DNA of 64,000 nucleotides from Calditerricola satsumensis. Its GTDB lineage: Bacteria > Bacillota > Bacilli > Calditerricolales > Calditerricolaceae. Position 1 is the stretch's first letter. Each line of letters opens with the position of its first letter. Positions 46,896 to 60,810 of this stretch are shown piece by piece. The stretch covers positions 1 through 64,000 of the forward strand of contig NZ_BMOF01000002.1 in NCBI RefSeq assembly GCF_014646935.1, read 5' to 3'. The position numbers and the translations under genes were made by a program. Below the pieces are notes generated by a model that searched no databases, was not told the DNA's origin, and worked only from the letters and a program-made list of their open reading frames with translations.

Positions 46896-47369
46896 TTAAC
46901 GCCTATTTTCCCCTTCAAAATGGCACTCCAGCGCATCGGCGATCGCGTTGACCACCGCACCCATTTCGGCCACTCGAGCAGCCGGAAACCCTCGAAAGGC
47001 GTCACCCAAGAGGCGCATGAAGCGCGCCCGCACCTGCTCGACATGCCGCCGCCCGGCGTCGGTCAGCCGCACGTGGACCACCCGCCGGTCGTTCCGGATG
47101 CGCACCCGCTCAACCAGCCCCTGCTCCTCCAGCTTGTCCACCATCCCCGTCACCGCACCCGGCGTGATGCCCAAGCGGTCGGAAAGGTCGGAAACCTTGG
47201 CTGTCCCGTCCTGGGCCAGATGAAACAACAGCCCCATCTGGCCCGGCGTCAACGCCCCTTCCTGGGCTACCGCCAGGAACACCCGTTTCATCTGCAGATT
47301 CAAACGGCGAATGCCATGGCCCAGCGCATGGAGCGCCTGCCCATGGTCTGGCACGCGGTTCACGGTCAT
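46896..47369 (-). CDS. MarR-family transcriptional regulator
   Basis: 157 residues with the MarR winged helix: LTPGQMGLLFHLAQDG, VSDLSDRLGITPGAVTGMVDKLEEQGLVER and the wing NDRRVVHVRLTDAGR. Ligand and targets unknown. The start codon overlaps the end of the broken tetR by 4 bases; AAAGGG lies close to the ATG. A dyad GTCCAC-A-GTGGAC (47500-47512) upstream could be its own operator. Confidence 0.85.
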   Translation of the reverse strand: MTVNRVPDHGQALHALGHGIRRLNLQMKRVFLAVAQEGALTPGQMGLLFHLAQDGTAKVSDLSDRLGITPGAVTGMVDKLEEQGLVERVRIRNDRRVVHVRLTDAGRRHVEQVRARFMRLLGDAFRGFPAARVAEMGAVVNAIADALECHFEGENRR

Positions 47370-48144
47370 CGCCCTTTCATGCGGAAACTGTCGGGCATCC
47401 TCCCGACGACGGTTTGCCTGTTTCCATGGTACGCCCCCCCACCGATCCCGTCAACGACGGGCTCCACACGTGCAAGAGAGAACGCGTCGCCCTCGCGTCG
47501 TCCACAGTGGACACATCCGCACGACAGCCGTGCGTGTAATTTAATCGAGGCCCATCCCGCGCACGCAATCTCCTCGTCGTCGTCCAGCTTGATCCCCTCG
47601 TCCGGAAAGGCGATGTGCTTGAAGAACACATAGCCGGCCAGGAGAGAGAAGCCCACGCGGACGATGACCGCCGGCGGCAGGTTGCGAAACTCGCCGTCGC
47701 GGATCTTCTTCTCCACGAACGACGTCATGAGGGTCCGGGCTCGCTTGGCGATATGTTCGATGATCGCCTCGCGAATCTCGGGATGGAAGGCGGCTTCCTG
47801 CAGGAGGATGCGGAACCGGTCCCAGTTCTGCTCCACCAGCTCGAGCCGATTTTTGCACACCCGCCGCAGGGTTTCCTCCGTGGACAACGACGGATCGCCG
47901 AAGATCGCCTGCACGTCGCGCAGCATCCGCGGCGACAGAAACTTTACCAGCAGCGGAACGACAACGGCCAGCAAGATGTCCTTTTTCGTCTTGTAGTGGC
48001 GAAAGATCGTCCCCTCCGCCACGCCGGCCTCCTTGACAATTTCGCTGGTGGTGCTGGCGTGAAACCCCTTTTCCGAAAAGAGTTTCACCGCGCGTGTTCC
48101 TTTTTCTCCAAAACCGCAAAGAGGCTGGAAAGCGAACGTCCCAT
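47366..48144 (-). pseudogene. Disrupted TetR-family regulator
   Basis: A well-placed start (ATG 48144, GAGGAGG 7 bases upstream) reads GRSLSSLFAVLEKKEHAR and stops at TGA. The HTH (VKLFSEKGFHASTTSEIV, EAGVAEGTIFRHYKTKKDIL) is in a different frame, implying a small deletion at about 48085-48095. At the other end the TetR fold stops at KLDDDEEI. The frame then runs 75 codons through unrelated Cys/Arg/Gly-rich sequence that looks intergenic, ending inside the marR start. A truncated protein from GTG 48088 would lack helix 1. Confidence 0.7.
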
Positions 48145-48322
48145 CGTCGTTCCTCCTCAGCGACGTCGGTATGCCAGGGTGAAGGCGATCCTTCTCCTAC
48201 GGTTATCGGCAGATGCCGCTCCTTCGTGAAGCACATTCGGCCCGCGCCAGCCCCTTTTTCTTCGCCGGCGTTTGGGCTAGGATGAGGGCAGACCCCATAT
48301 CCCTCGGAACGGGTGAGTCGGG

Positions 48323-50095
48323 ATGAAGGTGATCGTGACGACGCTGAACGCCAAATACATCCATACCTGTTTGGCCTTGCGCTACCTGAAGAGCTTCGCC
48401 GAGCCGGAGTTTCCGGTGACGATGAAGGAATACACCATCAAGGACCCGGCGATGAACATCGCCATGGACCTGTACAAGGAAGACCCCGATGTCATCGGCT
48501 TCAGCTGCTACATCTGGAACATCGAGCAGACGATTCCCGTCCTCCACATCCTGAAGAAAGTGAAGCCCGACGTGCACATCGTCCTCGGCGGCCCCGAGGT
48601 GTCGTACGATCTCGAATACTGGTTCCGGCGCATTCCTGAAGTGGACTTCATCGTCTACGGCGAAGGGGAGGAGACGTTTAAGGAGCTGCTGGCGGAAATC
48701 GCCGGCGAACAAAACTATCGCCGCGTCTTGGGGCTCGCCTACCGCGACGCGGACGGCACCGTGGTGGTCAACCCGCCGCGGCCCAAACTGGACCTGCGCC
48801 GTATCCCCTCGCCGTACCGCTTCCCCGAAGACCGCCCGCACCTCTCCAACCGCATCGTCTACATGGAAACCAGCCGCGGCTGTCCCTTCCGCTGCCAGTT
48901 CTGCCTGTCGTCCGTCGAAAACGGGGTGCGCTACTTCGACCTCGACCGGATCAAGGAAGACATCCTCTACCTCGTCCAGAACGGGGCCAGGACGATCAAG
49001 TTCGTCGACCGCACCTTCAACATCCACCGCACCTACGCCATGGAGCTGTTTCGCTTCCTGATCGACCACCACGGCGGGTGCGTGTTCCAGTTCGAGATCA
49101 CCGCCGACATCCTGCGCCCGGAGATCGTCGAGTTTCTGAACGAATACGCGCCGCCGGGCGTCTTCCGCTTTGAGATCGGGGTGCAATCGACGAACGCGCT
49201 CACCAACGCCCTCGTCCAGCGGAAGCAGAACTTCGAGAAGCTCTCCCGCACCGTGCGCAAGATCAAGGAAGGCAGGAAAATCGTCCAGCACCTCGACCTC
49301 ATCGCCGGGCTGCCGGAGGAAGACTACGCCTCCTTCAAAAAGACGTTCAACGACGTGTTCGCCCTCGAGCCGGAGGAGCTGCAGCTGGGCTTTCTGAAGC
49401 TCCTGCGCGGCACGGGCTTGCGCCGCGACGCGGACAAGTACGGGTACGTCTACACCGAGCACGCCCCTTATGAGGTACTGGCCAACCGCGTCCTTTCCTT
49501 CGACGACGTCATCCGCATCAAGCGGGCCGAGGACATCTTGGAAAAATACTGGAATAGCCATTACCTCGATGAGACAGTTAAATTTCTGACGCGGCACGCG
49601 TTCGAAACGCCCTTCGATTTCTTCCAGGAATTTGGCGACTACTGGGCCGAGCGGGGGTGGAGCCGCATCGGCCACCAGCTGGAAGACCTGTTCCTCCGCC
49701 TGCGCGAATTCCTGGAGGCGCGGGGCACCCCCAACCTGCCGGTCATCGAGGGACTCATGAAATACGATTACCTGACCCATTACCGGCACAAGCCGCGGGC
49801 CGTCTGGTGGACGGCGATGGGCAAGGAGGAGCGTCAGCCCCTCCTCCGCCGCCTGGCCGAGGAGCCCGAGGCGGTCTCGGCGGATTTCGCCGCCCTCCAG
49901 CTGTCGGAAGCGGAGCTGGCCAAGCGCTGCCACGTGGAGGTGCTGCCCTTTGACCTTTCCCATTACCGGGAAACCGGCGCCATTCGCCGCGAGCCGAGCG
50001 CCCTGATCGTCCACTACGACCCCACGCAGGGCAAGGGCCAGCCCTTCGCCGTCCCCCTCGCGCGTCTGGGCCTTTCCCTTGCCGCCGCCCAATGA
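48323..50095 (+). CDS. B12-binding radical-SAM protein with DUF4080 tail
   Basis: 590 residues: an N-terminal cobalamin-binding Rossmann domain (about 1-140, VIGFSCYIWN, VLGGPEVSYD), radical-SAM core with the cluster motif CPFRCQFC (about 190-198), and a C-terminal DUF4080 region (about 390-590). B12 radical-SAM enzymes methylate inactive carbons or do ring chemistry; this subgroup is common in Bacilli but its substrate is unknown. ATG 48323 follows GGGTGAGTCGGG. A single gene closed by a strong terminator. Confidence 0.88.
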   Translation: MKVIVTTLNAKYIHTCLALRYLKSFAEPEFPVTMKEYTIKDPAMNIAMDLYKEDPDVIGFSCYIWNIEQTIPVLHILKKVKPDVHIVLGGPEVSYDLEYWFRRIPEVDFIVYGEGEETFKELLAEIAGEQNYRRVLGLAYRDADGTVVVNPPRPKLDLRRIPSPYRFPEDRPHLSNRIVYMETSRGCPFRCQFCLSSVENGVRYFDLDRIKEDILYLVQNGARTIKFVDRTFNIHRTYAMELFRFLIDHHGGCVFQFEITADILRPEIVEFLNEYAPPGVFRFEIGVQSTNALTNALVQRKQNFEKLSRTVRKIKEGRKIVQHLDLIAGLPEEDYASFKKTFNDVFALEPEELQLGFLKLLRGTGLRRDADKYGYVYTEHAPYEVLANRVLSFDDVIRIKRAEDILEKYWNSHYLDETVKFLTRHAFETPFDFFQEFGDYWAERGWSRIGHQLEDLFLRLREFLEARGTPNLPVIEGLMKYDYLTHYRHKPRAVWWTAMGKEERQPLLRRLAEEPEAVSADFAALQLSEAELAKRCHVEVLPFDLSHYRETGAIRREPSALIVHYDPTQGKGQPFAVPLARLGLSLAAAQ

Positions 50096-50130
50096 CACCA
50101 CCCGTCTCGGACAACAGCTCGCGAACGTCA

Positions 50131-50158
50131 AAACCCGGTTGCCAGGGCAACCGGGTTT
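50131..50158. terminator. Bidirectional terminator between the radical-SAM gene and pyrE
   Basis: A perfect 12-bp stem AAACCCGGTTGC/GCAACCGGGTTT (50131-50142/50147-50158) with loop CAGG; plus exit CGATTTTG, minus exit TTTTGACG. It lies between two convergent genes. Confidence 0.8.
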
Positions 50159-50194
50159 CGATTTTGCAAGCCTCCTGTCGCACCTTCCCCGCAC

Positions 50195-50860
50195 CTACCG
50201 CCCCCACCGCTCCGGGTCCTCGCGCCAGGCGCGGAGCACGGCCAGCTGATCCTCGGAGATGCGCCCCTCGGTACGGGCCACGTCAAGGAGCACGGCGTAG
50301 CGGCACAGGGCCACCAGCGGTACGTTTGCGGCGGCAAAGTTTTGTTTCGCCGCCGGCAATTCGTAGGTGAAGATGGCGAACACGCCCACCACGTGGGCGC
50401 CCTCCTCGCGCAGCGCCGCCGCCGCAGCCAGGCTGCTTCCGCCGGTGGAGACGAGGTCCTCGATCACCGCCACCCGCTGCCCCGGCAACAGGTGCCCCTC
50501 GATGCGGCTTTGCTTGCCGTGGTCCTTGGCCTTGGCCCGCACGTAGACCATGGGCAGCGCAAGTCGCTCGGCCACCCACGCGGCGTGGGGAATGCCGGCG
50601 GTGGCCGTGCCGGCGATCACGTCGACAGTACCGGCCTGGGCGCCAATGGACGCGGCCAGCGCCGCCGCCACCTTGGCCCGCAGGTCGGGGTACGCCAGCA
50701 GCAGCCGGTTGTCGCAGTAGATCGGCGCGCGCAGCCCCGACGACCAGGTGAAGGGCGCGTCGGGGCGGAGCGTCACCGCGCCGATGGCGAGCAGGGCCTG
50801 GGCAATCTCCCGCTCGGTGAGAATCGCGCCCGCCCCTTGCGTCTCTCGTTCGGTTGCCAC
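50195..50860 (-). CDS. pyrE: Orotate phosphoribosyltransferase
   Basis: 221 residues with TWSSGLRAPIYCDNR, the VYVRAKAKDHGKQSRIEG loop and the PRPP motif VAVIEDLVSTGGSS. Converts orotate plus PRPP to OMP. GTG 50860 has GGAGG 8 bases upstream; the GTG at 50866 is too close. Last gene of the pyr operon. Confidence 0.95.
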   Translation of the reverse strand: MATERETQGAGAILTEREIAQALLAIGAVTLRPDAPFTWSSGLRAPIYCDNRLLLAYPDLRAKVAAALAASIGAQAGTVDVIAGTATAGIPHAAWVAERLALPMVYVRAKAKDHGKQSRIEGHLLPGQRVAVIEDLVSTGGSSLAAAAALREEGAHVVGVFAIFTYELPAAKQNFAAANVPLVALCRYAVLLDVARTEGRISEDQLAVLRAWREDPERWGR

Positions 50861-50916
50861 ATCCACCGCCTCCTTCGTCGTGCAAGATGCTGGAAATGAG
50901 CCCTACGGTTCTGGGG

Positions 50917-51785
50917 TCATGCGCCGTTGCCCCGCGCATGCCGCCGACTCGCCCTGCCCTGGCGTTCTCCTCCATCGGCGCGTTCTGCGCCCTGCACCGC
51001 TATCCCGGCCTCCCGGTTCTCCAACGCTCCGGCCACCTCGGCCACCACCCGCTCATACGCCGCGCGCGGGTCGGGCGCGGCCGTCACCGGGCGGCCGACG
51101 ACGAGGAAGTCGGCTCCGCGGCGGATGGCGTCGGCCGGCGTCACCGCGCGCGCCTGATCGCCTCGCGCCGCGCCGGCCGGGCGGATGCCCGGCGTCACTG
51201 CGACGAAGGCAGGGCCGCACGATGCCTTCACCGCCGGCACTTCCCGCGCCGAGGCGACGACGCCGTCGCACCCGGCTTCCCGCGCCAGGAGGGCGTAGCG
51301 CAGGACGGCCTCCTCCACGCCGCCCGGCACGCCGATCTCCTCGTTCAGCGTCCGCGCGTCGATGCTGGTGAGCACGGTGACGGCGAGGAGCAGCGGGCGG
51401 CGCTGGCCCGGCGTGAGGGCCCGCTCCACGCCGGCACGGGCCGCCTCCAGCATCGCCCGGCCGCCGGCGGCATGGACGGTGACCATGTCCACGCCGAGGC
51501 GGGTGAGGCTTTCCATCGCTCCCTTCACCGTGTTGGGGATGTCGTGGCCCTTTAGGTCAAGGAAGACGGCCAGGCCCCGCGCCTTGAGCGACGCGATGTA
51601 GGCCGGGCCAGCGGCGTAAAAAAGCTGCATGCCCACCTTCACGGTACGAACGGCCCCGTCCAAACGCGCCAGCAGGGCGTCGGCCTCTTCCGCCGTCGCC
51701 ACATCGAGGGCGACGATAACGCTCTCGGCCGCGGCGCGCGCCGACGCCGCCGCGGCATCGCCGGGAATTCGACGTCCCGCCGCCA

Positions 51786-51789
<4 letters not shown>
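50917..51789 (-). CDS. pyrF: Orotidine 5'-phosphate decarboxylase
   Basis: 290 residues with VALDVAT, the catalytic Asp/Lys/Asp set in [13 protein letters not shown], and the phosphate site VTPGIRP and FLVVGRP. Converts OMP to UMP. It is longer than the usual 235-245 residues: about 20 extra Ala/Arg residues at the N-terminus and about 30 Arg/Gly-rich residues after GALENR. The GTG start overlaps the carB stop; GGAGG is 7 bases upstream. Confidence 0.94.
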
Positions 51790-54993
<3,204 letters not shown>

Positions 54994-55010
<17 letters not shown>

Positions 55011-56094
55011 GGCACACGCCTCCCTTCCGGCTTTGGGCGATGAGGTCGAGGAACCGATCGAAGAGATCGCGCGTGTCGTGGGGCCCCGGGGCGGCCTCCG
55101 GGTGGAACTGCACGGAGAAGGCGGGAAGCGCCCTGTGCCGGAGCCCCTCCACCGTGCCGTCGTTGACGTTGACGTGGGTGACCACGAGGTCCGTGCCGGC
55201 CACCGACTCCGGCTTCACGGCATAGCCGTGGTTCTGGGCGGTGAGGACCACGCGGCCGGTGGCGAGGTCCTTCACCGGGTGGTTCGCGCCGCGGTGACCG
55301 AAGGGGAGCTTCGCCGTGTCGGCACCGCAGGCCAGGGCGAAGAGCTGGTGGCCCAGGCAGATGCCAAAGAGCGGGTAGCGCCCGAGCAGGCGGCGCACCG
55401 TCTCCACGGCGTGGGGCACGTCCTTCGGGTCGCCCGGGCCGTTGGAAAGGAGCACGCCGTCCGGGGCCAGGGCGTCGATTTCCTCGGCCGTCGTGTCGTG
55501 GGGCACGATCACCACGTCGCAGCCCCGCCGGACCAGCTCGCGCACGATGCCCAGCTTGGCGCCGAAGTCCACCACCACGACGCGCGGACCGGGACCCGGC
55601 ACGCGCTGGACGCGCGCCGTCGACACGCGGGCCACTTGGTCGCGAAGCGGCGCGGCGGCCCGGAGCCGCTCCAGGAGGGCGGGCACCGGATCGTCCGACG
55701 TCGTCAGCAGGCCGCGCATCGTCCCGTAGCGGCGGATGCGCCGCGTCAGCATGCGCGTGTCGACGCCGCTGAGACCGGGAATGCCGAGCCGCGCAAGGAG
55801 CGCATCGAGCGTCTCGCCGGCGCGCCAGTGGCTGGGCGTCGCCCAGTGTTCCCGCACGACGAAGCCAAACGCCGCCGGATGAACCGATTCAAAGTCGTCG
55901 CGGTTCACCCCGTAGTTGCCGATGAGGGGGTAGGTCATGACGACGATCTGCCCGCAGTAGGACGGGTCGGAGAGCACCTCTTGGTAGCCGGTCATCCCCG
56001 TGTTGAACACCACCTCCCCGATCCGCTCGACCTTTGCGCCGAAGGCCGTGCCTTCAAAGACCGTGCCGTCTTCCAACACCAATCGCGCGCGCAT
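54994..56094 (-). CDS. carA: Carbamoyl-phosphate synthase, small (glutaminase) subunit
   Basis: 366 residues: N-terminal CPSase domain with [17 protein letters not shown]-terminal class I glutamine amidotransferase with the nucleophile Cys in FGICLGHQL and the His/Glu in [16 protein letters not shown] 56094 has AAAGGGTG upstream. The usual 5'-to-3' order pyrB-pyrC-carA-carB is kept. Confidence 0.96.
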
Positions 56095-56138
56095 GGGGAT
56101 CACCCTTTCCGCGTGAAAAGGCCGAAGGTTTTGTATTG

Positions 56139-57431
56139 TCACGTCAGGGCAAACCGCGCCGGGTCCTGCCACGTCACGCGCCCTTCCAGCATCGTCAGCA
56201 CCGGCCAGCCCTTCAGCCGCCAGCCGGCAAAGGGGGTGTTGCGTCCCTTGCTGGCAAAGGCGGCGGGATCCACCGCCCGCTCCGCCTCCAGGTCAACCAG
56301 CGTCAGGTCGGCCGCCGCGCCGACGGCCAGCCGCCCGTAGGGCAAGCCGAAGGCCTGCGCCGGCTTGACGGTCAGCCAGTCGACGAGCTGCTGGAGCGTG
56401 CAGATGCCCGTTTCCACCAGGTGCGTGTACAGGAGGGGGAAGGCCGTCTCCAGTCCGACGATGCCGAAGGGCGCCGCCGCCATGTCCCGCGCCTTCTCCT
56501 CCGCCGTATGGGGGGCGTGGTCGGTGGCGATGAAGTCGATCGTGCCGTCGAGCAGCCCTTCGATCAGCGCCTCCCGATCCTCCCGCGAACGGAGCGGCGG
56601 GTTCATCTTCCAGTTGGCGTCCGGCGCGGGGATGTCCGCGTCGCACAGGAGGAGGTGGTGCGGCGTCACCTCGGCCGTCACCGGCACGCCTAACGCCTTC
56701 GCCTGCCGCACGAAGGCCACCGATTCCTTCGCGCTGAGGTGCAGCACGTGGTAGCGACAGCCCGTCTCCATGGTCAGGGCGATGTCCCGCGCCACCTGCA
56801 CCGCCTCGGCCGACCCGGGGATGCCCGGCAGGCCAAAGCGGCGGGCGAAGGCGCCGTCGTGCACCGCCCCCGCGCCGGCCAGGGCCTCGTCCTCGCAGTG
56901 GGCGGCGACGACGAGGCCCAGCTGGGCCGCTTCGCGCATCGCCGCGCGCATCACAGCGGCGTTCTGCACGCCGCGCCCGTCGTCGGTGACGGCCAGGGCG
57001 CCGGCGTCGCGCAGGGCACGGAAGTCCGCGAGCTCGCGCCCGGCCTGCTCGCGCGTGATGCAGGCGAAGGGGAGCACGCGCGCGGCCCCCTCCCGCTCCG
57101 CCTTCGCGCGCACCCAGCGGACAAGCTCCGGCCGGTCGAGGGGCGGGCGCGTGTTCGGCATGCAGGCGACGGTGGTGAAGCCCCCGCGCGCCGCCGCCTG
57201 CGTGCCGGTGGCGATCGTCTCCTTCGCCTCGAAGCCCGGCTCGCGCAGGTGGACGTGCAGGTCCACGAGGCCCGGCAGGACGAGCAGGCCCGATGCGTCG
57301 ACGACGTCATGGCCGGCGTCGGGCAGGCGAGGGCCGAGGGCGGCGATCCGCCCGCCGTCGATGAGCACGTCCCGCCGCCTTGGGTGGCCGCGTTCGTCGA
57401 GGACCCAGCCACCGCGAATCACGAGGCCCAT
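56139..57431 (-). CDS. pyrC: Dihydroorotase
   Basis: 430 residues of a type I amidohydrolase: metal ligands DLHVHLREPG, the His of VLHLSAKES and DHAPHTAEEK. Closes carbamoyl-aspartate to dihydroorotate. ATG 57431 with GGGAGG 9 bases upstream; it overlaps the end of pyrB by 13 bases. Confidence 0.96.
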   Translation of the reverse strand: MGLVIRGGWVLDERGHPRRRDVLIDGGRIAALGPRLPDAGHDVVDASGLLVLPGLVDLHVHLREPGFEAKETIATGTQAAARGGFTTVACMPNTRPPLDRPELVRWVRAKAEREGAARVLPFACITREQAGRELADFRALRDAGALAVTDDGRGVQNAAVMRAAMREAAQLGLVVAAHCEDEALAGAGAVHDGAFARRFGLPGIPGSAEAVQVARDIALTMETGCRYHVLHLSAKESVAFVRQAKALGVPVTAEVTPHHLLLCDADIPAPDANWKMNPPLRSREDREALIEGLLDGTIDFIATDHAPHTAEEKARDMAAAPFGIVGLETAFPLLYTHLVETGICTLQQLVDWLTVKPAQAFGLPYGRLAVGAAADLTLVDLEAERAVDPAAFASKGRNTPFAGWRLKGWPVLTMLEGRVTWQDPARFALT

Positions 57432-58438
57432 CCGGCATCGCCTCCCTGTACGGCCCGCTCGAGGACGGCCATGCGCACGGCCACGCCGTTTTCCACCTGG
57501 CGGAAGATGAGCGCGCGCGGGTCTTCCACCAGTTCGTCGGCGATCTCCACCCCGCGGTTGACCGGCGCCGGGTGCAGGATCACGGCATGGGGCTTCATCC
57601 GCCGCGCCCGCTCCACCGTCAGCCCGTAGCGCGCCAGGTAATCCTCCGGCACCGCCGCCGGGTCGACGTGGCGCTCCCGCTGCACGCGGAGCATCATCAC
57701 CACGTCGGCCGCCTCCACCGCCTCATCGACGGACACCACCTCGGCCAGACCGCCGTGGCCGTGCCAGAGAAGGGGCTCCGGCCCGGCGAAGAGGACGCGG
57801 GCGCCGAACTTCGTTAGCCCGTACAGGTTGGAGCGCGCCACGCGGCTGTGCGCGATGTCGCCGATGATGGCCACCGTCAGCCCCTCGAGGCGCCCAAAGC
57901 GCTGGCGGATGGTCAGCATGTCGAGGAGGGCCTGGGTTGGGTGCTCGTTCGCCCCGTCGCCGGCGTTGACGAGGCGCATGGCCAGGCGCGGGGCCAGCTC
58001 CGCCAGCACGCCGGGTTCCGCCAGGCGCACGACGGCCGCCTCCACGCCCATCGCCTCCAGCGTGCGCAGCGTGTCGTAGAGGCTTTCCCCTTTTTGCACG
58101 CTGCTCGTCGCCGCGCTGAAGTTGAGCACGTCGGCGCCGAGGCGCCTCGCCGCCACCTCGAAGGAAAACCGCGTGCGCGTGCTCGGCTCGAAGAACAGGT
58201 TGGCCACAAACCGGCCGCGCAGCGCGTCGCTCCGCGCGTGGGGATGCTCGGCCCACCACTGGGCGCGGTCGAGCAGGGCACAGATGGCCTCCGGGGACAG
58301 CTCTTTCAAGCCGATCAGGTCGTGCCCGCCCGCCTTGCCATTCGACGGGCCGCCGCGCGCAGGTGCAGCCGCCGGATCCACGGGGTGCCTGCGGTCGGGC
58401 GCAGGATTCGGACGCGGATTTCGGATTGCCGTCGCCAT
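57419..58438 (-). CDS. pyrB: Aspartate carbamoyltransferase
   Basis: 339 residues with the carbamoyl-phosphate motif FFEPSTRTRFSFE, HPTQALLDM and IGDIAHSRVARSN. About 40 Pro/Ala/Arg-rich residues precede the normal start (LIGLKELSPEA). ATG 58438 with AAAGGAGG is the clear start, so the N-terminal extension is real. The first pyrimidine-specific step in synthesis. Confidence 0.95.
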   Translation of the reverse strand: MATAIRNPRPNPAPDRRHPVDPAAAPARGGPSNGKAGGHDLIGLKELSPEAICALLDRAQWWAEHPHARSDALRGRFVANLFFEPSTRTRFSFEVAARRLGADVLNFSAATSSVQKGESLYDTLRTLEAMGVEAAVVRLAEPGVLAELAPRLAMRLVNAGDGANEHPTQALLDMLTIRQRFGRLEGLTVAIIGDIAHSRVARSNLYGLTKFGARVLFAGPEPLLWHGHGGLAEVVSVDEAVEAADVVMMLRVQRERHVDPAAVPEDYLARYGLTVERARRMKPHAVILHPAPVNRGVEIADELVEDPRALIFRQVENGVAVRMAVLERAVQGGDAGWAS

Positions 58439-58464
58439 GGGGAATCCTCCTTTCGCCCGTTTCG

Positions 58465-59799
58465 TCACGACACGCGCGCCTTGGCTGGCGCCGCCTCGGG
58501 ACGCGCCTCCTCCTGCCGTTTGCCCGGCAGGAGGGCTGCCAGCAGCATGCCGAGGAAGGTGGCCATGGCGATGTTGTCGACGGCCAGCCCCGGCAGCTCC
58601 AGCTTGAAACCCCCGATGCCCGCCACCAGCACCACGGCGGCGATGGCCATGGTGCGCCGGTCGGAAAAGTCGGTGCGGTGCTCGACGAACATGCGCAGCC
58701 CCTGGACGGCGATGATGCCGAAGAGGAGGATCATCACCCCGCCGAGGACGGGCTTCGGCGTCTGCTGCAGCACCGCGCTCAGCTTCTCGCAGAAGGCGAA
58801 GGCGATGGCGAAGACCGCGGCCAGGGCGATGACGTGGCGGCTGAAGACGCGGGTGATGGCGAGCACGCCGATGTTCTCGCCGTAGGTGGTGTTCGGCGGG
58901 CCGCCGAGGAAGGCCGCCAGCGACGTGGCCAGCCCGTCGCCGAGCAGGGTGCGATGCAGGCCGGGATCCCGCATCAGGTCGCGCTCCATCACCTTGCCCG
59001 TCACGAGCAGGTGGCCGATGTGCTCGGTCAGGGTGACGAAGGCGACGGGGACGATCACCAGAGCAGCCAGCCATTTCGCCGGGTCGGCCATCGCCGCCAG
59101 CACCTCGCCGACGAGGAGCTTCTGCTGCACAAAGGCGACCGGATCGATGAACCAGCGGGCCTTGGCGATGGCGTGGGCGTCGATCATCGCCGGGTGGCGC
59201 AGCGCGGCGTAGGCGTACCCGCCGACAATGCCCACCAGGACAGGGATCAGCGACAGGAAGCCGCGAAAGGCCGTCATCGCGGCGAGGGTAACCGCCAGGG
59301 TGACGAGGGCCACCTCCACGGCCGCCAGTGAATACCGCTCAGGGTTGGCCGGATCGTGCACGGCCCAGTTGACCGCCACCCCCGCCAAACTCAGCCCGAT
59401 CACGGCAACGACGGCTCCAATCACCACCGGCGGAAGGAGGCGGTTCAGCCAGCCAACGCCTGTTCGGGCCACCACCGCCGCCACGACGGTGTACACCAGC
59501 CCGGCCAGCAGGCAGCCGAGGAGCGCCGTGCCCTTGCCGTGCTCCGCCGACACCGTCAGAATCGGCCCGATGAAGGCGAAGGACGAACCGAGATAGTTGG
59601 GCACCTTGCCTTTGGTCAGCGCGAGGAAGAGCAGCGTGCCGAGGCCGCTGGTGAGCAGGGCCACGCTGACGTCGAGACCGGTGATGATCGGCACGAGCAC
59701 CGTGGCCCCGAACATGGCGAAGAGATGCTGGACGCTCAAGGGAATCAGCCGGCTGAACGCCGGACGCTCATGGACATCGACATAGCCTTTTCCGTTCAT
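58465..59799 (-). CDS. pyrP: Uracil permease (NCS2 family)
   Basis: 444 residues, about 12-14 membrane segments, with the NCS2 motifs VQHLFAMFGATVLVP and GGPPNTTYGENIGVLA. Proton-uracil symport. ATG 59799 has AAAAGGAGG 8 bases upstream. Controlled by the PyrR attenuator just upstream. Confidence 0.95.
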   Translation of the reverse strand: MNGKGYVDVHERPAFSRLIPLSVQHLFAMFGATVLVPIITGLDVSVALLTSGLGTLLFLALTKGKVPNYLGSSFAFIGPILTVSAEHGKGTALLGCLLAGLVYTVVAAVVARTGVGWLNRLLPPVVIGAVVAVIGLSLAGVAVNWAVHDPANPERYSLAAVEVALVTLAVTLAAMTAFRGFLSLIPVLVGIVGGYAYAALRHPAMIDAHAIAKARWFIDPVAFVQQKLLVGEVLAAMADPAKWLAALVIVPVAFVTLTEHIGHLLVTGKVMERDLMRDPGLHRTLLGDGLATSLAAFLGGPPNTTYGENIGVLAITRVFSRHVIALAAVFAIAFAFCEKLSAVLQQTPKPVLGGVMILLFGIIAVQGLRMFVEHRTDFSDRRTMAIAAVVLVAGIGGFKLELPGLAVDNIAMATFLGMLLAALLPGKRQEEARPEAAPAKARVS

Positions 59800-59838
59800 G
59801 GACACATCCTCCTTTTGGGAATCGAGGCTTGCGGGCAC

Positions 59839-59971
59839 AAAAAAACCTCTCTGCGCGAGGCGCAAAGAGGTTGCGACGAGCATGCCGCGAGGGGCACGCC
59901 ATGCGCAAGCAGGGCGTGCTTCGCTCCGCCGAACCCCTTTTCAGCCTCACGGGACTGAATTAAAAGGGTTC
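59839..59971 (-). promoter_or_regulatory. PyrR-dependent attenuator between pyrR and pyrP
   Basis: On the mRNA: a PyrR-binding loop AGTCCCGTGAGGCT (59956-59943) on the stem AACCCTTTT/AAAAGGGGTT, then a strong intrinsic terminator (AACCTCTTTGCGC/GCGCAGAGAGGTT with seven T, 59872-59839). UMP-bound PyrR stabilises the first hairpin, freeing the terminator. The element matches the known Bacillus consensus. Confidence 0.9.
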
Positions 59972-60020
59972 TGCCGTTCCGGTCCGCGCTTGGCCCTCTT
60001 TTCGAGCGGCGAAGGCGGCC

Positions 60021-60764
<744 letters not shown>

Positions 60765-60781
60765 GCGATGCGTTCCTCTGC

Positions 60782-60810
60782 ATTATCGCATGGTTGCGCG
60801 ACGCTGTCAA
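60782..60810 (-). promoter_or_regulatory. Sigma-A promoter of the pyr operon
   Basis: On the minus strand TTGACA (60810-60805), 17-base spacer ending in TGC, GATAAT (60787-60782): near-perfect with an extended -10. The -35 overlaps the last codons of rluD. Confidence 0.9.

Noticed and set aside
47500-47512. Dyad GTCCAC-A-GTGGAC upstream of marR
   Set aside because: It could be a MarR operator, but it lies far from a recognisable promoter and MarR sites vary too much to call it.
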